64,000 nucleotides of DNA from Mycolicibacterium hodleri (lineage in GTDB: Bacteria > Actinomycetota > Actinomycetes > Mycobacteriales > Mycobacteriaceae): assembly GCF_025822245.1 (NCBI RefSeq), contig NZ_JACKTL010000043.1:1-64000 (forward strand), written 5' to 3'. Shown piece after piece: positions 57,932 through 64,000 of this stretch (the stretch's first letter is position 1; the number at the start of each line of letters is the position of its first letter). The notes beneath the pieces are model-generated. The model was not told the origin of the DNA. It did not search any database and saw only the letters and a list, made by a program, of their open reading frames with translations. A program made the position numbers and the translations under genes.

Positions 57932-58648
57932 GTGTTGGCCGTCGACTTGTTGATCAGGGTGGGATTGGCGACGGTGCTCGGTGTCGTGATCGGCTTCGAA
58001 CGGCAGTGGCGCTCGAGGATGGCCGGACTGCAGACGATGGCTCTGGTCAGCATGGGGTCGGCTCTGTTTCTCATCCTCAGCGCCTACAGCTTCGACCAGA
58101 CCGGTGACCGGCTTCGCGTCGCAGCTCAAATCGTTTCGGGGGTGGGGTTTCTCGGCGCCGGCGTCATCATGAAGCAGGGGCTGTCGGTGACGGGGCTCAA
58201 CACCGCGGCGACGTTGTGGGCGACCGCGGCGGTCGGCGCGCTGGCCGGCGCCTGGATGTGGCGAGAGGCCTTGGCGGGCGCCGCGATCGTGGTGGCCGGA
58301 AACTGGTTCCTGCAACCACTGGGGGCCAGGATGGACCGGGCCCACTCGAAGCGACGTGACGCGACGCCGGCCGAATACGTCCTCGAGGTCGTATGCCAAC
58401 GGGCCGTCGAGGAGGAGCTCAGAGCCCTGCTGTCCGAGGCGATGCCGCCGGCGGCGTTTCAGCTGCGGGCGATTCACCTGGACCGCGCGCAGGGCCCCGA
58501 CTCGGTGAGACTGCAGGCCGAGTTCCTGACCGCGGCCCGTGACGACGACAGTGCCGTCGACGCCGTCCGGGCACTGAGCCCGCGGCCCGGGGTCACCTCC
58601 GTGCGCTGGAGCATCGCCCACGAAAGCGCCGCAGACTGGTCGCGGTGA
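57932..58648 (+). CDS. MgtC/SapB family membrane protein
   Basis: The 238-residue protein has four to five N-terminal helices (LIRVGLATVLGVVIGFERQW, LVSMGSALFLILSAYSF, VGFLGAGVIMKQGLSVTGLN) and a cytoplasmic ACT-like C-terminal domain. MgtC proteins modulate Mg2+ homeostasis and are linked to survival in macrophages in M. tuberculosis. The start is GTG at 57932. An internal start is possible. It is 64 bases beyond the RclA-like gene. Confidence 0.88.
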   Translation: MLAVDLLIRVGLATVLGVVIGFERQWRSRMAGLQTMALVSMGSALFLILSAYSFDQTGDRLRVAAQIVSGVGFLGAGVIMKQGLSVTGLNTAATLWATAAVGALAGAWMWREALAGAAIVVAGNWFLQPLGARMDRAHSKRRDATPAEYVLEVVCQRAVEEELRALLSEAMPPAAFQLRAIHLDRAQGPDSVRLQAEFLTAARDDDSAVDAVRALSPRPGVTSVRWSIAHESAADWSR

Positions 58649-58662
58649 CGTCTCGTGCCGGG

Positions 58663-60282
58663 TCAGCCCGTGAGGGGAACCCGTGCGACCTCGTCGAGGA
58701 CGTCTGAACTGCGCGGTTGTTCGAAGATGGCCTCCGCGTCTCGACCCGAGGTCAGGAAGGTGGCCAGGGTGTTGCCGAACAAGGGTCCGTTGACGTCGCT
58801 CCACGCGAACGGCAGTGGGGGACAGCCGTTGTGCCGCGCCCACCGTCTGGAGATTCGGGCGAGCCGTTGGGACCAGCCAAGTTTGAAGACCGGCTTGACG
58901 AACCACGGGACGTAGTTGTGCACCGGTGAACACACCAGCTGATGCACGCTCGCCCGCGCGGCGGGGATGTCGGCGCGCGCCACGTAGCTGTGGTGGACGT
59001 CGCCGGAGAGCACCGACACCGTCGCCGGGGCACCCGAGTCGCGGGTGGCCACGTCGACGATGAGGTGGCTCAGCTCCAAGAAGGACTCGGCGAACGCCGC
59101 CCAGTGTTCGAAGTCCGCCGCCTGCCGGACGGTTTCGGCGAGCTTGCCGCGCCGGCCCGGACGGTTGGCCGCGCGCTCGTTGACCATCTGCACGTCACCG
59201 ATCGCCGGCGGCAGCAACCACGGCAGCGACGAGCCGATGACCAGGTGGTCCACCTCGTCCAGTGCGGCCTTCACCTGCTCCTTCAGCCACGCGAACTCCC
59301 TGTTGCCCAACATCTTTCGATCACCGGAGTCCAGGATCCGGGCGTTGCGGGAGTCGACCATGATGAATCGGCTGCGGCCCAGGTCCCACCGGTAGCTGAA
59401 GCGCAGGCCCTTGTCGTCGTCGACCTCGGTGTCAGCCCGGTCGGCGAGGTCGACCAGGAGCGGCCAGACGTCGCCTTCGGCGGCGAGCACCTTCTGGAAG
59501 TCCTCGTCGTCGGCCAGTTCGCTCGGGCTGAGGTTGCCGAGGTGTTGGTAGACCCAGTACGAGGCGAGGCCCGACCGAATCCGGTCACGCCACCACGGCT
59601 TCGTGTTGACCTCCTTGCGCCAGGTGCCGGAGGTGTTCCAGTCGTCCCTGATGTCGTGGTCGTCGAAGATCATCGCGGTCGGGATCGTGGACAGGATCCA
59701 GCGAATCTCCGGATCGCCCCAGGTGTGCCGATACAGCCCTTCGTATTCGGTGAAGGTGACCACTTCGTCCGGTGGGCGACGACCGCCGGACCGACGCCCG
59801 GCCAGGTGGCGGCGGGCCTCCGGGGTGAGCTCGTCGGCGTAGACCTGGTCGCCCAACAGGACCAAAGCATCGGGCCAGTCGTCCACCGGCGTGGACGGCA
59901 GCCGCGCGGCGTAGCAGTCCAGGGCGTCCAGGCCCAGCTTGTCGTCGAGCTTGGCGTCACCGGTCTTCGGGTAGCGGCACGATCCGAAGATGACGCGCAG
60001 ACGATCCGTCGCCTCCTGGCCCCGCGTCCTGATCACACTCGGGGGGAAGGTGGTATCCGGCTCCGGCCACACCCGTTCGCCGTCGACGTGCACCTGATAC
60101 TCGGTGACCGACCCCGCCTCGAGACCGTCGACGAGCACCAGCGCGTAGTGGCAGCCCTGCACCTCGAAGGTCGGTGCCGAACACCCGAGCACCTCCACCA
60201 CGCACGACGAGCGAGTCTGCACCCACACGCTGGCAGTGGTCTCGCCGACGTGGCGTAGGACGGGGCCCAGCAGCAGTGGCAT
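58663..60282 (-). CDS. PhoD-like alkaline phosphatase/phosphodiesterase
   Basis: The metallophosphatase of about 539 residues has the PhoD core: RVIFGSCRYPKTGD, LVLLGDQVYADELT, MIFDDHDIRDDWNTSGTWRK and VSVLSGDVHHSYVARADI, whose Asp/His residues bind Fe/Ca. No Tat signal is seen, unlike Bacillus PhoD, so it may act in the cytoplasm. I chose the ATG at 60282 (MPLLLGPVLRHVGETTASVW). A longer start at 60342 would overlap the divergent small gene. Confidence 0.88.
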   Translation of the reverse strand: MPLLLGPVLRHVGETTASVWVQTRSSCVVEVLGCSAPTFEVQGCHYALVLVDGLEAGSVTEYQVHVDGERVWPEPDTTFPPSVIRTRGQEATDRLRVIFGSCRYPKTGDAKLDDKLGLDALDCYAARLPSTPVDDWPDALVLLGDQVYADELTPEARRHLAGRRSGGRRPPDEVVTFTEYEGLYRHTWGDPEIRWILSTIPTAMIFDDHDIRDDWNTSGTWRKEVNTKPWWRDRIRSGLASYWVYQHLGNLSPSELADDEDFQKVLAAEGDVWPLLVDLADRADTEVDDDKGLRFSYRWDLGRSRFIMVDSRNARILDSGDRKMLGNREFAWLKEQVKAALDEVDHLVIGSSLPWLLPPAIGDVQMVNERAANRPGRRGKLAETVRQAADFEHWAAFAESFLELSHLIVDVATRDSGAPATVSVLSGDVHHSYVARADIPAARASVHQLVCSPVHNYVPWFVKPVFKLGWSQRLARISRRWARHNGCPPLPFAWSDVNGPLFGNTLATFLTSGRDAEAIFEQPRSSDVLDEVARVPLTG

Positions 60283-60297
60283 TCGACCAGCGTAGGC

Positions 60298-60479
60298 GTG
60301 CCCGTCGTCGAGCAGCTGGTGGATTGCTTGAAGTCGAGTCACCCGGACGTGGCGCGGAGACGGTGGCGACGGTGGTTCGGCCCGAGCACGCGGACTTCGA
60401 CGGTCGCCCCGTTCGCGACGTCATTCCCCTGTTCGTCGAGCGCCGGGCGCGGCGGGAACTTGCGACCTCACGCTCCTGA
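60298..60479 (+). pseudogene. three-helix-bundle dimerisation domain protein, frameshifted
   Basis: The first frame gives VVEQLVDCLKSSHPDVA. The next frame gives ETVATVVRPEHADFDGRPVR and DVIPLFVERRARRELA. Together they match the small three-helix-bundle dimerisation proteins of mycobacteria, with one base missing near 60356 (between GTGGCGCG and GAGACG). The intact product would be about 60 residues. Its start lies 15 bases from the divergent phosphatase start. Confidence 0.65.
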
Positions 60480-61355
60480 TCGATCACTTTCGGCGGCGCC
60501 GAACAGCGCCACCGCGATGGCCCCACCCACCGCGCCGACGAACGCGATGACCAGCAGCCAGCCCAAGCCGGGCGCCGAGCTGTCGCCCAGCAGCAGCACG
60601 CCGACGATGCCGGGCACCACCGTCTCGCCCGCGACCAGCGCGGCCGACGCGCCGGTCACCGAGCCGATCTGCAACGCGATGGTGAACAGGTAGAAGCCGC
60701 CGACGCCGGCGATCGCCACCGCCCAACCGGCCGGGTCGGTCACGACGACGGTGAGATGAAACGGGTCGACCCCGTCCACCACGCGTACCGCGACCGCCAT
60801 GGCCCCGAACAAGACCCCGGCGACGAGCCCGGCGGCGACCGCGCCGCGGGCGCCGAGTACCCGGATCAGGCCCAGCCCGATGCCCACCATCGCGATCGAG
60901 AACGCCAGCACGGCCCAGTGCACCGCCGCCCCCGGCACGTCGTCGCCGATGTGGCCCGAGGTGAATCCCAACACGCACAGCGACACCACCACCACGGCGA
61001 TCGCCACCCAATCACGAAGCTGCAAGCGCACTTTCAGGACGAGGACGCCCAGCACGGCCGTCACGACGAGATTGGCGCTCATGATCGTCTGCGACAGGAA
61101 CAGCGGGATCAGCCTCGCCGAGACCACGCTTCCCAGAAAGCCGAGGCCGTCGAGAACCAGCCCGGCGAGAAATGCCGGGGTCAGTGCGGCACGGATCGTC
61201 GCACCGAGCGACGGCGCACCGGTCGCCGTCGTGGCCCCGACCGTCCCGCTGGCGGCGTCCTTGGCGGCGGCGCTGCGTGCGCCATAGGCCTGCAGCACCG
61301 ACGCCGTCCCGTACCCGAAGCACGCCACCAGGGCCGCCGCCAGACCGATCAGCAT
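60468..61355 (-). CDS. DMT-like integral membrane protein
   Basis: The 295-residue protein has nine to ten helices (LIGLAAALVACFGYGTASVL, MSANLVVTAVLGVLVLKVRL, WVAIAVVVVSLCVLGFTSGH, GETVVPGIVGVLLLGD). The pattern fits the drug/metabolite transporter (EamA-like) superfamily and conserved mycobacterial membrane proteins of unknown substrate. The ATG at 61355 opens the first helix. The 3' end overlaps the frameshifted small gene by 12 bases. Confidence 0.8.
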   Translation of the reverse strand: MLIGLAAALVACFGYGTASVLQAYGARSAAAKDAASGTVGATTATGAPSLGATIRAALTPAFLAGLVLDGLGFLGSVVSARLIPLFLSQTIMSANLVVTAVLGVLVLKVRLQLRDWVAIAVVVVSLCVLGFTSGHIGDDVPGAAVHWAVLAFSIAMVGIGLGLIRVLGARGAVAAGLVAGVLFGAMAVAVRVVDGVDPFHLTVVVTDPAGWAVAIAGVGGFYLFTIALQIGSVTGASAALVAGETVVPGIVGVLLLGDSSAPGLGWLLVIAFVGAVGGAIAVALFGAAESDRSGA

Positions 61356-61450
61356 CGGTTGTCTCCACTGTCTGCAGTCATCGGTGCAGTATCGCGTAGC
61401 GCGTCCGCGGCCGAGCCGATTGGGAGGCCCGCGACGGCTACCATCGCGCG

Positions 61451-62260
61451 GTGACGCAACTCGTTCTGTCGACGCTGCTCGGAGTCGCCGTCGCCGCTGC
61501 GGTCACCCTTGGCATCCTGCTGATCGTCACCTCGCGACGGCTCTCGGACGCCCGCCGGAAGTTGGAGCGGTCTCGGCGGCCGGCGCCCAGAGTTCGCCGC
61601 AGGCGACGCGGCCTGGCGCCGTACGCCATCCGCAAGACGTGGCAGACGGCGGAGATGTTGCGTACCAAGGGTATTGGCGCAGTCGTTCGCAACTCGATCG
61701 AAGATCTCGCGGGGTGGGCAAGCGTAGAGCGTCCCGACCTGGCGCGGTTGGCGGCCGACGGAAGCGTCGTCGTCGTGTTCTCCGACATCGAGGGATCCAC
61801 CGAGCGCAACGAAGCCCTGGGTGACCGCGAATGGGTCGCGCTGTTGCAACGCCACGAGCAACTCGTTCGCGGGGCGGTCGACGAGCACCACGGCCACGTC
61901 GTCAAGAACCAGGGCGACGGTTTCATGCTGGCCTTTGCCGACCCCACCCAGGCGGTGCGTTGTTGCGTCGACGTGCAGCGCGAGCTTGTCGCCCGGCCGG
62001 AGCGTTGGCAGAACATCAAGGTACGCATGGGGATTCACATGGGGGAGTCCGTTCGGCGAGGCGACGACCTGTTCGGTCTCAACGTCGCGATGGCCGCTCG
62101 GATCGCCGGGCACGCCGACGGCGGCGAGATCTTGATCAGCGACGTCGTGCGCGACGCGATCGAGCCCACCGACGGCGTCAGCGTGACCTCCGCCGAGGTG
62201 GTCGAGTTCAAGGGCTTCAGTGGAAGCTACGAGGTGTACCCGGTCGCGATCGCCGGGTAG
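61451..62260 (+). CDS. class III adenylate/guanylate cyclase
   Basis: The 269-residue protein has one N-terminal membrane helix (LLGVAVAAAVTLGILLIV), a basic linker and a catalytic domain (about residues 95-265). Metal-binding Asp residues lie in VVVFSDIEGST and NQGDGFM, the substrate-selecting Lys in HVVKNQGDG, and the transition-state Asn/Arg in GLNVAMAARIAG. All key positions are present, so it should make cAMP (or cGMP). The start is GTG at 61451. It stops just before the convergent FadD gene. Confidence 0.9.
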   Translation: MTQLVLSTLLGVAVAAAVTLGILLIVTSRRLSDARRKLERSRRPAPRVRRRRRGLAPYAIRKTWQTAEMLRTKGIGAVVRNSIEDLAGWASVERPDLARLAADGSVVVVFSDIEGSTERNEALGDREWVALLQRHEQLVRGAVDEHHGHVVKNQGDGFMLAFADPTQAVRCCVDVQRELVARPERWQNIKVRMGIHMGESVRRGDDLFGLNVAMAARIAGHADGGEILISDVVRDAIEPTDGVSVTSAEVVEFKGFSGSYEVYPVAIAG

Positions 62261-62264
62261 TTCG

Positions 62265-63782
62265 CTACCCGACGCGCCCGCTCAGCGCGGCTCGTGCCAG
62301 GGCTCGCACGGCGTCCTTCGCGACCTTTCCGTTGGACGTCAGCGGTAGGGCCGCCACGAACAGGACGTGCCGTGGTCGTTTGAAGGCGGTGAGATTCGCC
62401 CGCACGTGGGTGACCAGATCGTCGGCGGTGGGTGCGCTGCCGGCCCGGACCACCACCACGGCGCAGATGGCCTCACCCCAGTACTCGTCGGCGACGCCGA
62501 CCACCGCGACCTGGTCGACGTCTGGATGTGCGGACAACATGTCCTCCACCTCGCGGGAGGACACGTTCTCGCCGCCGGTGATGACCACGTCCTTGATGCG
62601 GTCGACGACCACCAGGCGGCCCTCGGCGTCGACGCGACCGACGTCGCCGGTCGGCAGCCAGCCGTCGACGGTCACGGGTTCGAGGCTCGGCCAATATGCG
62701 GCGGCGACCTGTCGACCGCGAATCATGATCTCGCCGACCGGACCCGTTCCCGCGATGCGCACCTCGGCTTCGTCGTGCGGGCGCCCCGCGCTCGCGAGGA
62801 TCGACGGATCCGCGTCGACCCCTGCGCGGTGCTCTGCGGGGCCGAGAAACGTCACGTTGCCCCCGGTTTCGGTCATTCCGTACCCCTGGTGGAAGTCGGC
62901 GTCGAGCCGGTCGAGCGCGCGTCGGAGCAGGTCGGCCGGGATCGCGGCGGAGCCGTAGGACACGTCGCGCAACGTCGGCAGCTGCGTTTCGGTCGCCGCC
63001 ATGTGGGCGAGCAAGGAGTGCAGCATCGTCGGGGCCAACGAGCACGACGTCACGCCGTGGGCGAGGACCGCGGCGGCGAACTCGTCCGCGCGGAAGGAGG
63101 CGACGGGCAGCACGGTCGAGCGCGCATGGTGATGAACCAGCATGTTGTAACCCGCGACGTGGCACATCGGAAACGGCAGGAGGTACACGCCGCCGGGGCG
63201 CACCGACCGGCCCGCCACCGTGCCGCGTACCGCGGTGGTGACGGACCGGTTCGTATGGAGCACGCCCTTTGGTGGTCCCGTCGAACCGCTGGTGAACAGG
63301 AGCCACGCGGGGTCGTCGGGATCAACCGGTTCTGACGAGGACGCCGGCTCGTGCACGGCGCGGTGCCAGCTCGGGTCGTCGAACGTCACGACCTCGCGCA
63401 CCGCCGGCGTCTCTCGGGCGACCGCTGGGAGTGCGTCGAGGTAGCGCGCGTCGCCGAGCAGCAACCTCGGCTCGGCCGCCGAGAGTTGGCCGATCTGCTC
63501 GGCCGCACTCAACCGCTGGTTGACCAGCGTCAGGATCCGCCCGGACCGGGGAACGCCGTAGTACAGCCGCGCGTAGGACGCCGAGTTGTCCGCGATGACG
63601 GCGACCCGGTCACCCCTCTTGGTGCGTTCCCCCACCCAGGCGGCGACCGACTCGACCTGTCGGTCGAACTCGGCGAAGGTGACCTTCGCACCGTCGGCGC
63701 CGATGACGGCGGCGCGGCCTGGGACGTCCGCGGCCGCCGACGACACCAGTTCGTGAATGAGGTCGATCCGCGCGCTGGTCAT
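62265..63782 (-). CDS. fatty-acyl-CoA/acyl-AMP ligase (FadD-type)
   Basis: The ANL-superfamily ligase of about 505 residues has the ATP motif LLFTSGSTGPPKGVLHT, the adenylate motif GYGMTETGG, GWLPTGDVGRVDAEGR and the C-terminal Lys motif LPLTSNGKVAKDAVRAL. It activates a carboxylic acid as acyl-AMP and transfers it to CoA. The ATG at 63782 (MTSARIDLIHELV) starts the family-conserved region. The extension to 63863 is unsupported. The substrate is unknown. Confidence 0.93.
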   Translation of the reverse strand: MTSARIDLIHELVSSAAADVPGRAAVIGADGAKVTFAEFDRQVESVAAWVGERTKRGDRVAVIADNSASYARLYYGVPRSGRILTLVNQRLSAAEQIGQLSAAEPRLLLGDARYLDALPAVARETPAVREVVTFDDPSWHRAVHEPASSSEPVDPDDPAWLLFTSGSTGPPKGVLHTNRSVTTAVRGTVAGRSVRPGGVYLLPFPMCHVAGYNMLVHHHARSTVLPVASFRADEFAAAVLAHGVTSCSLAPTMLHSLLAHMAATETQLPTLRDVSYGSAAIPADLLRRALDRLDADFHQGYGMTETGGNVTFLGPAEHRAGVDADPSILASAGRPHDEAEVRIAGTGPVGEIMIRGRQVAAAYWPSLEPVTVDGWLPTGDVGRVDAEGRLVVVDRIKDVVITGGENVSSREVEDMLSAHPDVDQVAVVGVADEYWGEAICAVVVVRAGSAPTADDLVTHVRANLTAFKRPRHVLFVAALPLTSNGKVAKDAVRALARAALSGRVG

Positions 63783-63813
63783 CGCGCCGAAGGATAGCCG
63801 TGTGGACGCGCCC

Positions 63814-64000
63814 CTATTGCGCGGTGCGGACCGGAAAACCGTGACGGTCGGCGAGGGAGCCAAGTTGTTTCAGCGCAAAGCGCCGGCCGCGACCTTCTCC
63901 GGGAATCAGGACACCGGCCCACAGACCCTCCGCGCCAGGGGTGCGGCATGCCTCTTGGGCGCACAGCCACCGCCTGGGGCAGGCACGGCACAGTGCCTTC
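63814..64000 (-). CDS. WhiB-family regulator, partial (5' part beyond the window)
   Basis: The last 61 codons read LCRACPRRWLCAQEACRTPG, then AEGLWAGVLIPGEGRGRR and FALKQLGSLADRHGFPVRTA. The C-x2-C-x5-C iron-sulfur ligands and the GLWAG variant of the G[VI]WGG turn identify WhiB-like [4Fe-4S] regulators. The N-terminus, with the first cysteine, lies outside the window. The stop is TAG at 63814-63816. It is on the same strand as the FadD gene, which starts 31 bases downstream. Confidence 0.85.
   Translation of the reverse strand, partial: KALCRACPRRWLCAQEACRTPGAEGLWAGVLIPGEGRGRRFALKQLGSLADRHGFPVRTAQ

Noticed and set aside
58942..60258. A 438-codon plus-strand frame opposite the PhoD-like gene
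   Set aside because: The phosphatase motifs lie on the minus strand. The plus-strand frame has no domain and a skewed composition.
1..64000. CRISPR arrays
   Set aside because: No regularly spaced direct repeats with unique spacers were seen. The repeats present are an IS end duplication, an intragenic coiled-coil repeat and a pentamer microsatellite.

Overview
The window is high-GC actinobacterial DNA, almost certainly from a Mycolicibacterium/Mycobacterium species. Pointers to this are a complete mimABCD binuclear-iron monooxygenase cluster with its regulator and dedicated chaperonin, several F420- and mycothiol-type enzymes, a WhiB-type regulator at the right edge, small mycobacterial-style secreted proteins and lipoproteins, and a YhgE/Pip exporter.

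Layout. 1-1260: an IS630-family element whose right end is duplicated in tandem. 1.3-5.9 kb: a lipocalin-like protein, an HxlR regulator and a minus-strand oxidoreductase set (PPOX-type flavoenzyme, quinone reductase-like MDR, atypical SDR, LLM flavoenzyme). 6.2-12.6 kb: accessory DNA, with a multi-zinc-ribbon/Vsr-like nuclease fusion, an orphan protein, a tmRNA/tRNA-like 3' end next to DUF4326 and tyrosine-integrase remnants, and secreted or membrane proteins of unknown function. 12.6-16.0 kb: a YhgE/Pip exporter with a degenerate ABC-like partner and a TetR regulator. 16.2-19.8 kb: a molybdate uptake operon (HTH-TOBE gene, modA, modB, modC) and a divergent mop gene. 19.9-25.8 kb: a PucR regulator divergent from a LysA-type decarboxylase and a polar amino-acid ABC transporter. 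26.2-29.3 kb: a GAF-EAL protein, a secreted protein, a cupredoxin lipoprotein and a DUF2231 membrane protein. 29.3-34.7 kb: a decay zone with an interrupted VIT1-like gene, a cut-off DUF2231 copy, remnants of a two-component system, MarR and LLM fragments and a frameshifted helical-repeat gene, mixed with intact small genes. 34.7-37.4 kb: a lipoprotein and a coiled-coil gene pair.

37.4-46.4 kb is the metabolic centre. The AcoR/NtrC-like activator mimR is divergent from mimA-mimB-mimC-mimD-adh-mimG. The encoded system oxidises short alkanes, ketones or phenols with a diiron hydroxylase (MimA, MimC), a flavo-iron-sulfur reductase (MimB) and a coupling protein (MimD). The resulting alcohol is presumably oxidised by the alcohol dehydrogenase, and the GroEL-like MimG helps the hydroxylase fold. 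Two palindromes in the mimR-mimA gap are likely MimR sites, and a perfect 20-bp hairpin separates mimA from mimB.

46.8-64 kb carries a Na+/H+ antiporter, an MFS exporter, a large LuxR (LAL) regulator, and an HxlR-led operon of two paralogous alpha/beta hydrolases, a conserved protein, an MBL hydrolase and an RclA-like flavoprotein. It ends with MgtC, PhoD-like phosphatase, a frameshifted three-helix-bundle gene, a membrane transporter, an adenylate cyclase, a FadD ligase and the C-terminal part of a WhiB protein.

Several genes are broken by a single base (near 6404, 29532, 31833, 34237 and 60356). This is either real decay or residual sequencing error and should be settled before function is assigned.
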